Origin: Craspedostauros australis
Lineage: Eukaryota > Bacillariophyta > Bacillariophyceae > Mastogloiales > Achnanthaceae
Assembly (NCBI GenBank): GCA_026770025.1
Contig: JAMXDE010000014.1
Location: 930,001 to 994,000 of the forward strand
DNA: 64,000 bases
Direction of reading: 5' to 3'
A model generated the notes under the pieces. It was not told the DNA's origin. It did no database searches and saw only the letters and a list, made by a program, of their open reading frames with translations. Every line of letters begins with the position of its first letter. The stretch's first letter is position 1. A program made the translations under genes and the position numbers. Below are positions 1 to 9,673 of this stretch, in pieces.

Positions 1-1
1 T

Positions 2-3000
2 GCCAGCGCTGATGCTGATTCTGACCAAGCCCATGGAAGTGTCAATGAGGCCTCCAACGCAGGCATCGATGACAGCAACGACACCGACATCGACGCCAAC
101 GCGGGGGCTGGTTCCACTACCGTTCGGATGAGATCCATCAGAAGCCTATGCTTCAGCCGTCTTTCGGATGTGTTCAACCGCTTTTGTGGCAGGATGGACC
201 TCGAGCACTTCTCCGGACCACTCTGGGACAGCCTTCATCAGTCCCTCATCATGCTCCCCGAAATGACGGTGGCTTCCAACGGAGTTCCCGCCTTGCTCAC
301 GCTGTTGACCACGATGTCATCATACACATCCACAATCAATATGCTGTCAACCAATCCAGCGACAATCGAAGCAGTGCTCAAGTGCATTGACAGACGATGC
401 TCGCCTGCGACGATCACCTGCTGCCTGAGATTTGTCGAAAATCTTATGGACGACACTGACGATGAAGGCGGGAGGAGGACCTCAGGACAGACCTTGGTCC
501 TGAGCAACCTGTCGCTCGTCTTTGCCCGCTTCATCGACAGGCTTGGTGGCAAAGCCCGCGACGCTGACGATTCGCCCAACACTCCCACTAACGTTGGTGG
601 GAACGGGAGCAACAGGGGCAGAGCCCATCATTCCGACACGTGGCGTCAAGAATTGAGGATCCTGTTCAAGCTGAGCGAGGCAGTGATTTCGCGGACAGAT
701 ATGATACCGGACGACTCGGCGCTTCTCGAGGAGCTGCTGTCGCTCATAGTGCCTCTCGTTGAAGTTCGACGTTCCGTCACCGAGGCAGACCTTCTCAATG
801 CGTTGGGGATTATCAGGACGCTCGTTCCCAAGATCGGAGAGAGATCGGCACTCGATACCTATTTCGACCTCTCAACGGCGCTTGCACCGAAGAAGGGCTC
901 CACGGGATTGATTTCGCTCCAAATCCGTCAGGAGATATCATCGATCATACTGACGATAGCGAACAAGCAATCAGGGTTGCGGCATGTAGCAGACACTCTG
1001 GGAGGGCTGTCCGCTGTCAGTTCAAAACGAGTGGACGAATTGAACTTGGAGATCGTAATCGTGCATTTGGCCAAGTTGTGTTCGGATGATGATCAAGGTG
1101 AATCACCATGGCTCTCCATGCTCTCTGGATCCGAAGATGACCCGACACTCCTCTCGCCCGTGGTCAACGCGTGCTTCCATTTCATTTACGATTCAGACAT
1201 GGTCCTTGCTCGGACCGCTTTCAGTGCCATCAAGCATCTGATCGCCACGGGTGCAAATCAGATTGAGCAGGAGCAAAATTCAAGTGTGGATGGGCCGTGG
1301 CAGAAGTACATGGAATCCTACATCGTCCCTGCCATCCGCAATGGTTTCTCTTCGAGAAATGCGGCGGAACGACGCTATTTTTTGCTCATGATAGCAGAGG
1401 TGGCTCGGAAATTCCAGTCGCATCCATCGCAGCATTTGCACGGCGATCTTTTCTGCCTGTGTTCCGATGAAAATCCAGACGTCGACTTCTTTCAGAGCAT
1501 CACCCACGTGCAGCTTCATCGTCGAGCACGCGCTCTGAAACGACTGCGCGAGACGCTGCGAAAGCAACTTGCTGTTGCTTCTAGTTCTGCTGCTGCTGAT
1601 GATGATGACGGTGGTGAACGGAAACGTGAAGTCAAGACGTACTCCATATCCAACGTGCTCCTCCCAATCGTCATCCATCCTGTGTACGAGGTAGCGACCA
1701 ACGCAGAAGAAACGATGGCAATCGAAGCCATCGCCACTGCCGGTGTCGTGGCGAAGACTCTTTCGTGGAGCAAATACAGTGCTTTGCTGTGGACGTCGCT
1801 GCGTAGCTTCGAGCGCAATCAACAACAGGAGAGGTACATCGTTGGTCTCGTCTGCTCCATCCTCGATGGTTTCCACTTCGACGTGATCCGCAGACTGCCC
1901 GCCAGGGGGGAAGACTGGAAGAGTGGTGACGAGAATGCTCCTGCCGCGGCTGGTGATGGCGACAACATTAACTACGAACAGACCTCGGTCTGGAGGGCAT
2001 TGGAACGAAGGCTCATCCCAGGCGTTGAAGGGCTGCTGACGAAGGAAAAGACCGACAAGCACGGGACGAAGACCAAAACGCCACGCCCGGCCATCGTGCT
2101 GGCCCTCCTCAAGCTGTACCACAAGTTCCCCACGGAGTTCTTCGAGATGCGTCTGCCACGGGTGCTCGCCATCCTGTGCGACGCTCTGAAGGCAAAGGAT
2201 TCCAACATCCGTGACGTGGGACGCAGCACGATTGCCAAGGTATCGACATCCATCGACATCAAGTACCTCGCCGATGTGGTGCGAGAGCTTGCGATCACGT
2301 TGAAGGAGGGGTACAAGTTGCACGTTCGATCGGCGACTGTCCATACCATTCTGCTGGAGGTTGAGAAGAAGTACAACGATCTGGTGTCCAGCGACGAGGC
2401 AGGCGCGCTCGAGCTCTCCAAGGGTCTGGACCATTGCGTCATGCCATTGATGGATATCTTCCAGCAGGACATGTTCGGCGTGACGCAAGAACGGAAGGAC
2501 TCCGAGAATCGCGTGTCTTTCGTCAAGGAGGCATCCGGCAACAAAGGAGTGAACGGCATCGAAATAGTGTGCAGGCTTGTTCAGTTCAAACCATCCCAGA
2601 TCCAGCATGCTACCACCGGCGCGCCCGGCGGCTCTGCCGTGCACTGCATCATTTCTCCTCTGCTGCAACGACTGAGACAACCGGATGTGAGCGCAGTGAC
2701 CGTGCGCAGAATCCAGGAAGTCCTGTCGCGAGCCTCAATCGGGTTTTCCAAGAATCGATCTATCACCCCGGAAGAGGCGTTGCCATTCGTGTACGCAACT
2801 CTTCAGCCTTTCATCACGCCAGAAAGCGCCTCAAGGAATGGGGTGGGAGATGGCACTGCCGGCGAAATGCACGTTGATAGTGACGACGATTCCAGCGATG
2901 ATGACGATGAAGCCGATGACGATGCAATTCGAGTGAGCGGGTCGAAGAAATCGAGCAAAACCAAATCAAAGAGGAAAAAGAGCAGCAAGAAGGCTGGGTC

Positions 3001-5233
3001 GTCATCGGTCGTGGAATGGAGACCGTCGGTGATGAAGTCTACGACAACCGCGAAGGGAGCGTACGGAATGAAGAAGAAGGACAAGGCGGATCTTGCGAAG
3101 GTCCAGGACGGTCGCAGCGCGCCGAAACTGACGGGTAGCGGCCGCCACGATGGTTCCCAGTACACTTCAACGAAGTCGCTGGATGATCCATCATCCATCG
3201 CAGCTGTCGTTTTCGGTCTGGACCTTCTGAATCGATGCTTGAAGTCGCTCAAGACGAGCCCCGAAATGACGGACCCGTACATCCCGCTTCTCACGTCTTG
3301 CGTGAAGACCTGTCGGGATAACCAGGTGGTTTTCAGCGCCTTCAAGTGCTTGGCAATTCTGCTGCGCTTCGACCTTCCATCCACGCCATCGTGCGCCAAG
3401 ATTCTCGGCACCAAATCCCTGGAATCGCTGGTGGTAGCGCAAGCATCATCGAAGCAAAACAATGACCTCATTCAAGTCTGCTTCCGCAACGTAACGTCGT
3501 TGATGAAACTCGCTGGAGAGGACTTTGCTTCAGGAAGCGGTAGTGGGGGTAACTCCAAGACGAATGGGATGGACTTGGCCGCAGCTGTGGAAGCACCGCT
3601 GTTCCCATTCGACAGCGAGCAAATGAAGATGCTGATCTTGTCCATCAAACGAACCATCTTCGAGGCCGATCAGCACCACCCCGCCTTGGGGTTGATCAAG
3701 GCAGTCCTGTCGAAGCGATACATCTCGTCCGAGCTTTACGATCTGATGGACGACATGCTCAAGGTATCGGTGCGAAGTCTGAAGGAGTCGTTGCGCCAAA
3801 ACAGCGGTCGTCTCTTCACCCGCTTCCTCGTCGATTACCCGATGGGCTCGGTCAAGTTCGAACGGTACCTCAAGCAGCTCCTATCCAACGTGGCTTACGA
3901 GTACGCGGAGGGCAGACTGTCCGCCATCAAACTGGTGGACGAGGTTATCTCCCAGCTGCCGATGGAGCTCGTGGACAAGAATTCGAACTCCATGTTCCTC
4001 TCGTTGGTGCTGCAGATGCAGAACGACGAATCCAAGGAATGCAGGGAAGCGCTGTCGTCGTGCTTGTCGAATCTGTTCTCCCGATCGTCGATGGACGTCT
4101 TGCGGTCGTTGCTGGATTACACGAAGCGTTGGTTTGACACAAAGGGGCCTCTCAAGGCAGCAGCGCTGCAGCTGTTCGGGCTGTTCATCGATGCAAGGTT
4201 CGATGCTCTCCAGAGGGGCAGCCACTTCGATGAAGTGCTGTCGCATGTTCACGCGACTCTCACAGATTCCGGTGCCAACTGGGAATGCATGTACTTCAGC
4301 CTAACCTGCCTGGAGAAGATCGCACCGAACCGGCCGCTTTCGCAATTCATGAGCGAGGAGCTGTGGGGCGCCTCGTTGGAATGCCTGATACATGCGCACC
4401 CTTGGGTGAAGCTGAAGTCTGCCCGCGTCATCCATCTGCAGCTGCAGGATGCTGCACACACCGGTGGCATTGCCACGGTGGAGGGCCGCAGCTATCTCTC
4501 GAATTCCATGAAGATCACCGTGAAGCATCTGTGCTCCCAGTTCAAGGTGAAAGACGAAGAGTTCGTCGATGGCGTTGCCGAGCTGTCCGTCAAGTCCCTC
4601 TGCCTGATTCTGCCATGGATCGAGTCACATCCGCACCTCTTCGTCGAGAAGAGGACGGAAGACGATCAGGTCGCCAACAAGAAGGTCGGCGAGGATGATG
4701 ATGACGATGCCGTTGCCATGCATCCCGTCGAGATCCTCATCAAGCGCCTGTCGAACATCGCGAAACAGAAGATGATGAAACGGCGCATGTCGGTGTTCAA
4801 GTGCTTCGCGGCCTTCCTGTCTACCCACAAGGAAATCGTCGTGCCGCACATCGCGGTGATGCTGGAACCCATCCACCGCACCATCGTCGAGTCCACGAAC
4901 GAATTGGAGAATGCGGCGAATGCGACGCGGCGCAACCCGACCGTGTCCGCCGCCGTCGAAGGCCAGGCCGAGTTCGCACAGGATCTGCTGCAGCTCGTGG
5001 AGGACAGCTGCGAGTCGCCGCAGCAGTTCCTGGATGCGTACTCCATCGTGAAGCAACGCGCCCGCAACAAGCGGGAGAAGCGCAAGCTCGATTTCCGCAG
5101 CGAGCTGGTGCGTGATCCCATCCTCGCCACGAGGAAGAAGCAGGGCAAGTACGAACGCGACAAGAAGAGGCGCAAACGCCGTGCTCATGAAGCCAAAACC
5201 GGTTTCCGTCGTCGGCATCCTCCACAGAGATGA
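2..5233 (+). CDS. UTP20: UTP20-like U3 snoRNP / SSU processome protein, C-terminal part (5' end outside window)
   Basis: UTP20 is a large HEAT-repeat scaffold of the nucleolar small-subunit processome, needed for early 18S pre-rRNA cleavages. The frame is open from base 2, so the gene continues upstream of the window; about 1743 residues are visible, against roughly 2500-2800 in full-length family members. Recognition rests on a helical block around 2190-2600 ('IRDVGRSTIAKV', 'LKEGYKLHVRSATVH', then a 'DMFG' stretch) that lines up with the corresponding UTP20 segment, and on the very basic tail ('VKQRARNKREKRKLDF') typical of the family C-terminus. An acidic run followed by a Ser/Lys-rich run (about 2870-3010) is probably a disordered nucleolar linker. 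No intron is needed. An RRP12-type HEAT protein was considered, but the C-terminus fits UTP20 better. Confidence 0.82.
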   Translation, partial: ASADADSDQAHGSVNEASNAGIDDSNDTDIDANAGAGSTTVRMRSIRSLCFSRLSDVFNRFCGRMDLEHFSGPLWDSLHQSLIMLPEMTVASNGVPALLTLLTTMSSYTSTINMLSTNPATIEAVLKCIDRRCSPATITCCLRFVENLMDDTDDEGGRRTSGQTLVLSNLSLVFARFIDRLGGKARDADDSPNTPTNVGGNGSNRGRAHHSDTWRQELRILFKLSEAVISRTDMIPDDSALLEELLSLIVPLVEVRRSVTEADLLNALGIIRTLVPKIGERSALDTYFDLSTALAPKKGSTGLISLQIRQEISSIILTIANKQSGLRHVADTLGGLSAVSSKRVDELNLEIVIVHLAKLCSDDDQGESPWLSMLSGSEDDPTLLSPVVNACFHFIYDSDMVLARTAFSAIKHLIATGANQIEQEQNSSVDGPWQKYMESYIVPAIRNGFSSRNAAERRYFLLMIAEVARKFQSHPSQHLHGDLFCLCSDENPDVDFFQSITHVQLHRRARALKRLRETLRKQLAVASSSAAADDDDGGERKREVKTYSISNVLLPIVIHPVYEVATNAEETMAIEAIATAGVVAKTLSWSKYSALLWTSLRSFERNQQQERYIVGLVCSILDGFHFDVIRRLPARGEDWKSGDENAPAAAGDGDNINYEQTSVWRALERRLIPGVEGLLTKEKTDKHGTKTKTPRPAIVLALLKLYHKFPTEFFEMRLPRVLAILCDALKAKDSNIRDVGRSTIAKVSTSIDIKYLADVVRELAITLKEGYKLHVRSATVHTILLEVEKKYNDLVSSDEAGALELSKGLDHCVMPLMDIFQQDMFGVTQERKDSENRVSFVKEASGNKGVNGIEIVCRLVQFKPSQIQHATTGAPGGSAVHCIISPLLQRLRQPDVSAVTVRRIQEVLSRASIGFSKNRSITPEEALPFVYATLQPFITPESASRNGVGDGTAGEMHVDSDDDSSDDDDEADDDAIRVSGSKKSSKTKSKRKKSSKKAGSSSVVEWRPSVMKSTTTAKGAYGMKKKDKADLAKVQDGRSAPKLTGSGRHDGSQYTSTKSLDDPSSIAAVVFGLDLLNRCLKSLKTSPEMTDPYIPLLTSCVKTCRDNQVVFSAFKCLAILLRFDLPSTPSCAKILGTKSLESLVVAQASSKQNNDLIQVCFRNVTSLMKLAGEDFASGSGSGGNSKTNGMDLAAAVEAPLFPFDSEQMKMLILSIKRTIFEADQHHPALGLIKAVLSKRYISSELYDLMDDMLKVSVRSLKESLRQNSGRLFTRFLVDYPMGSVKFERYLKQLLSNVAYEYAEGRLSAIKLVDEVISQLPMELVDKNSNSMFLSLVLQMQNDESKECREALSSCLSNLFSRSSMDVLRSLLDYTKRWFDTKGPLKAAALQLFGLFIDARFDALQRGSHFDEVLSHVHATLTDSGANWECMYFSLTCLEKIAPNRPLSQFMSEELWGASLECLIHAHPWVKLKSARVIHLQLQDAAHTGGIATVEGRSYLSNSMKITVKHLCSQFKVKDEEFVDGVAELSVKSLCLILPWIESHPHLFVEKRTEDDQVANKKVGEDDDDDAVAMHPVEILIKRLSNIAKQKMMKRRMSVFKCFAAFLSTHKEIVVPHIAVMLEPIHRTIVESTNELENAANATRRNPTVSAAVEGQAEFAQDLLQLVEDSCESPQQFLDAYSIVKQRARNKREKRKLDFRSELVRDPILATRKKQGKYERDKKRRKRRAHEAKTGFRRRHPPQR

Positions 5234-6103
5234 TATGCTTTGAAAGTGCATGTAGGAAAAAGGGTGGTGTAACTCAAGTATAGTACCCTCTCATGAAGAC
5301 TACTACTATACACTACACTATTCTATAACTGGAAGCAATAGTGCGCCATGATGTGGTGTTGCCCTTGTTGCGTTCTGCTTCGTGTTGTTTTTGTTTGCGC
5401 GAACAGGAACATCCAAAAAAGTGAGGATGACGAGTTTCGCGTGTTGTTGACAAATCCTCTTAGCGGAGTATATAACCGTAAATAACGCACATATGTAGTT
5501 TTGACCGTTGCGATTAAATGATGTGGAATGATATCATGTGATACACATGTAGTTTCTCCCAACGCCAAAACCAACGCCTTCGTGCCTGCAACCAACCATT
5601 GATGGTGAGAATTCACGAATCAATCGAGTGCAACAAAGATCACAGGAACTGCCATCTTTGGCCAAGAAGTCATCGAAATCAACGACAGCGAACACCGGGA
5701 ATCTGGCTCAGCACGCAACAAACGCGACGTGAGACACGATGAGACACGCCACCACAACCAACGCAAGAACACCAACAGAAAAGATCTGTTCTGATGGAAC
5801 ACTGACCCATTTGCGGAAGATCACGCGGACGCAAAGAGGCAAAGTGCCACAAACACTCCCTTCCGTTTCTCCAATTGTACGCGCGTTGTGCGAAGAGAAG
5901 GAACAGAAGATCACTTCCGTGTTGGTGAAGGACAACACAGCATAACACAACGCAGTAGAACACAGCGCAACACAACCAAAACGAAATAGTAGAACTCTCC
6001 TCATTTGAGAAAGGACACGGAAGGATACCAACAGCGACCACAACAGTGACCACAACAGTGACCACACAAGTCTACAAACTCGTATCATTGCCAAGAAAGA
6101 AAG
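5234..6103. other. Intergenic region between UTP20 and the SLC10-like gene
   Basis: No supportable gene. Short ORFs on both strands lack recognisable domains. The right end is A/C-rich and holds a tandem repeat of about 15 bases just before the next start codon; it probably contains the promoter and 5' UTR of the carrier gene. Confidence 0.6.
6029..6066. repeat. Short tandem repeat, unit about 15 bp (cacaacagtgac core)
   Basis: Two to three near-perfect copies of a unit containing 'cacaacagtgac' lie within 75 bp of the start codon of the SLC10-like gene, in the probable 5' UTR. Confidence 0.75.
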
Positions 6104-7666
6104 ATGGTGCTGGATATCGCGCTAACGGAGGTGTTGGGCAGCGTGCTGCTGTTCTGCCTGGTGTTTGGCATGTCAGCCACGGTGGACATCGGCTGTCTGT
6201 GGGCCCAGCTGGGCAACAGGAGGGCCATCGCGACGGGGGTGTTACTGCAGTTCGTCATCCTGCCCTTCCTGGGTTTCCTGGTGGTGAAGACGCTGCAGCT
6301 CAACAAGGCCATGGGAATCACGCTCCTCGTCGTCACGAGCAGTCCAGGTGGTTCCTACTCGAACTGGTGAGTTGGACGATCGCTGGACATGCGTTTGCTT
6401 TGCCGTGCTGGGCGGTGCATGGCGCGACGACTGCGGAACCTCACTTGGTTCGTCGTCAAGTGTCGCACATGGGGGATTGGGTGGCTCCTTGAGAACAGCA
6501 AAGCAACAGCAACAAGTGTGTAGTGCACATGGTTGTTTATCAAATTCAGCTTCACCTGCAACCACCACTGCTCTGATGACCATCTGATGACCATTTGATG
6601 ACCACGTGATGACAATGAAACTACCCAACTCATTCATTAACCGACCGACCGACTGGCCGATACATTCGCTGCAATTGCGTTCTTTCAATACCGACACTGG
6701 TACCAATACTGATACCAATACTGACACCAATGCCAATACAAACACAACTGCAAACATGTTCTCAATGCGCAACATCAAACCAGGTGGTGCTCGATGTTCA
6801 ACGCAGATCTGGCCCTTTCGGTGACCATGACCGCAATCTCCACGTTGCTCTCGGTCGTCACTCTGCCGCTGAACCTGCTCCTCCACGCCAGCATGGCCTA
6901 CGATGACAATGTCATCGCCAGCATCGACTGGAACGGACTCTTCGTCAGCCTCGCCATCGTCATCAGCGCCATCGGACTGGGTCTGCTCGCGTCCTACCAC
7001 ATCAACTCGCACAACTTCAACCTGCACGCCAACAGACTTGGCAACACATCCGGAATCCTGCTCGTCATCTTCTCGGCGGTGCTTTCCAACAGCGACGCGG
7101 ACATGCAGATCTGGGATCGCGACTGGAAGTTCTTCGTCAGCGTGGCGGCCCCGTGCGTGCTGGGGCTGGTCGTTGCGAACATCATCACCACGGGCATCGC
7201 TCTGCACCGCCCGGAACGTGTCACCGTGTCCATTGAGTGCGTCTACCAAAATGTCGGCATCGCCACATCCGTCGCCCTCACCATGTTCGACGGCGAGGAG
7301 CTGGCGGAGGCCATGGGCGTTCCGTTCTACTACGGTGTCGTCGAGGCCGTCGTCCTCAGCCTCTACTGCATCGTGGCCTGGAAGGCTGGCTGGACGAAGG
7401 CGCCCAAGGACGTGCCGCTCTGGACGGCCATCTACACCTCCTACGAAATCATCTCCGTCGAGGCGGCGGAGAAGCAGGACACACAGACGGATGCCGCCAC
7501 CACCACCACAACCACGGATTACATGGCCTGCGCTGACCCGGCCGCTCCCACGGAGGAAGAGTCCGCCGAGCTCGTCAACGCCGCACCTGTGAGGAGACAG
7601 ACGATCGTCAACAAGGGTCCCAAGGAACCCAGCTACATCGTCCCGCCAGGCGGCGCACCTGCCTAA
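6104..7666 (+). CDS. Bile acid:sodium symporter family (SLC10/SBF-like) membrane carrier, 2 exons
   Basis: Proposed exons are 6104-6366 and 6784-7666, giving 381 residues; the 417-bp intron is gtgagt...cag. The join restores tgg and gives 'GGSYSNWWCSMFNADLALS', which matches the conserved 'PGGxxSN...GDMxLS' core of SLC10 transporters. A later 'ECVYQNVGIATS' corresponds to the family E-x-x-x-Q-N sodium/substrate motif. Eight to nine hydrophobic helices are visible, and the C-terminal tail of about 65 residues is Thr-rich and polar. Family members use a sodium gradient to import bile acids, pyruvate or other organic anions; plant plastid BASS proteins are relatives. No plastid presequence is seen here, so a plasma- or endomembrane location is more likely. 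The substrate cannot be inferred. Confidence 0.85.
6690..6752. repeat. Imperfect 12-bp tandem repeat inside intron 1 of the SLC10-like gene
   Basis: Several copies of a unit like 'tgataccaatac' (with 'tgacaccaatgc' variants) lie within the intron. It is non-coding and probably a minisatellite. Confidence 0.7.
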
Positions 7667-8372
7667 GCGTTGGTCTTCAAGTCCTCTCCATCGCATTGCG
7701 AGTACGTATGTACGTGCACTCACGCACTTGTACTCGTACTCGTATCATACAACTGTGTAGTATGCTTGTATGAATGGAATGTAATGTAGAGTAATGCAGC
7801 ATCCTCCATGCACGTCTGCCTCGACACTCTAAATATCTGTGAACCAAGTCTGCTCTCTACTCGTGGCGATCTCTATCATTCAAACCAACACATCACTCTT
7901 CGAGCACCCCATCATGTAGGCTAAGCGCATTCCGCTCTGCGGACAGGTCCACGAGTCACGAAACAGCCATTATCCATGGTGACTTGTCTCGTTTGGTGAT
8001 GTGTCCCGCGCACTTCGTTTCTTGGTTACAGCACACGACTTGAAGTGGCGACGACAACTCTTCGGGTCCATCGTGTCAACGTGCCGCCAAAAAACAGGAC
8101 TGTGCCAATGCCCATCAAACTCGTTCCATCCACCACGAACAAAAACGACCATGATGCCGCACAGACACAAGCGTGCAAACAAAGAGAAACCAAAGCACGA
8201 ACAGACCAAGAAAGCAACCAACCAAGTCTGCGAGTCAGCGAGTGACCAAAGAACGTCACAACCGAACATAGTATTGTATTATAGAAACACAAGCAAGACA
8301 ATAGCAAGTAACGTAATCGAACACACGTAGAGAGAGTGAGTGAGAGTGAGAGACAGCCAACGGAAGCTGAAC
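7667..8372. other. Intergenic region between SLC10-like gene and histidine phosphatase
   Basis: No gene is supported. It contains a 'gcacttgtactcgta' element at 7724-7738, part of a dispersed intergenic motif, and a 'gtattgtattatagaa' element at 8271-8286, about 90 bp before the phosphatase start. Confidence 0.6.
8271..8286. promoter_or_regulatory. AT-rich 16-mer near gene start (first copy)
   Basis: The 16-mer 'gtattgtattatagaa' lies about 90 bp upstream of the ATG at 8373. The identical 16-mer recurs at 12801-12816, just upstream of USP5 on the other strand. A core-promoter or initiator role is inferred from position only. Confidence 0.35.
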
Positions 8373-9260
8373 ATGACGGCAGGCACAGAAGAACCTCAGC
8401 AAAACGGGCCAGGATCTGGCGATGCCGAGACGCAGCATCTGTTCATCGTGCGACATGGCGATCGGTGGGACTACTCCAACCCTGATTGGAAGCTGAAGGA
8501 GAAGGCACGCAAGGGCGACTCGCCCTTGAGCACGCTCGGACACCAGCAAGCCAGAGAGGTCGGCCTCTTCCTCGATGCCTACCTCGCCGAACGCGGCATC
8601 GACGACATCACCTGGCTCAGCAGCCCCTTCCTGCGCTGCATCCAAACATCCAACGAGGCCCTCAACGCCTTCCGCATGACCGACGTCGCGACGTTGCCCA
8701 TCCTTCCGGAGTACTCCGTCTTCGAGTGGGATGGACATGGCGGGGAGTGGCACAAGGATCTGCCCTCGCTGGAGGAGCGCACGCATTACTTTCCCAGATT
8801 GGACATTACGCACGAAAGCCTCTTCGTCCCGCAGCTTCCCGAACCGCGAGCCGATTTCATGATGAGATGTCAGAAGACGGCGAAGCTGCTGAATCAGCGG
8901 TACGCATTCAACCCCAACAAGGCCATCGTCATCGTGAGTCATGCTGCCGGCTGCGTCGCCATGAGCGCCGCGTTGAGCGGCCAACCCTTGCAGAACATCA
9001 CGCCCGCCGCTCCGTGTTCGATCTACGGCTTCACCCGGACATCGGAGACGGAGACGTGGACCATAGATCCGCACGATGCTCCCGGCAGCCTCAATGGACA
9101 CACCGCGCACATGTCCGAGTTGGGAACCACTACTGTGCCATGGAACAACTTTGGGGATGGCAAGACCAAGTTCTACACAGGACCAAAGACATCGAGGTTC
9201 GCGCCTGAATCTCTTCCAACTTCAAATGGCGAAGGAGAATGTTCGGCTCAGAAGGGATGA
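8373..9260 (+). CDS. Histidine phosphatase (phosphoglycerate mutase-like, UBASH3/TFC7-like clade)
   Basis: 295-residue single-exon protein of the two-histidine phosphatase superfamily. The catalytic RHG triad is at residues 27-29 ('FIVRHGDRWDY'), with the expected follow-on 'SPLSTLGHQQA' and 'SSPFLRCIQTS'. A downstream acidic/His block 'EWDGHGGEW' and the second catalytic histidine (H190, 'VSHAAGC') complete the active site. The 'RHGDRWD' signature resembles UBASH3/Sts and fungal TFC7-type members more than glycolytic mutase. The frame is also open upstream, but the first ATG is at 8373. 'gtgagtcat' at the second histidine looks like a donor but encodes the conserved motif, so it is not spliced. 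The substrate (protein phosphotyrosine or a small phosphoester) is unknown. Confidence 0.82.
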   Translation: MTAGTEEPQQNGPGSGDAETQHLFIVRHGDRWDYSNPDWKLKEKARKGDSPLSTLGHQQAREVGLFLDAYLAERGIDDITWLSSPFLRCIQTSNEALNAFRMTDVATLPILPEYSVFEWDGHGGEWHKDLPSLEERTHYFPRLDITHESLFVPQLPEPRADFMMRCQKTAKLLNQRYAFNPNKAIVIVSHAAGCVAMSAALSGQPLQNITPAAPCSIYGFTRTSETETWTIDPHDAPGSLNGHTAHMSELGTTTVPWNNFGDGKTKFYTGPKTSRFAPESLPTSNGEGECSAQKG

Positions 9261-9673
9261 ACGGAGACAATAGAGATCAGCAAGCCATTCATCTATCCAT
9301 TCACTCATTCATTCATTCTCCATCGCCATATTCTGTCTGCAGATACTCTGCAGCACAATGCTTTGCCTGTGTCGCGACAATCGCGATGTCCAAGGATACT
9401 CGTTGTGTCCAAACAACCAAAGTGTGCTACGTAAGTTGCTCAAGTCCTTCTACCAGCACCTCAATGCTTTTGAACATAAGTACTGTTCCCGCGATCGCAT
9501 GCGATGGTCTGCTCACCTTCGTTAGGATTCCCTTGCTGGTGCTTTATCGTTTAGTATGCTATTCGTAGCACGCCTCTCCTGGTTCAATCACGTACAGAAT
9601 GGATCAATTTGCACCATCCACGTCTCGCTAAGGCGTCCCACGACACAAATCAATTGCAGCCAGCGCGCCATGC
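9261..9673. other. Intergenic region between convergent phosphatase and USP5 genes
   Basis: About 410 bp shared by the 3' ends of two convergent genes. No further coding signal is seen. Confidence 0.6.

Noticed and set aside
1280-2680. 466-codon ORF on the minus strand inside UTP20
   Set aside because: Antisense shadow of a convincing coding frame; no domain and no start context.
128-5233. Treating the ATG at 128 as the true start of UTP20
   Set aside because: The frame is open to base 2, and the family has about 800 further N-terminal residues, so the gene is simply cut by the window.
6242-7723. 493-codon minus-strand ORF over the SLC10-like gene
   Set aside because: Shadow of exon 2 plus intron; the plus frame carries the transporter motifs.
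8937-8942. gtgagt-like donor inside the histidine phosphatase
   Set aside because: It encodes the conserved second-histidine motif 'VSHAAGC'; splicing would remove the active site.
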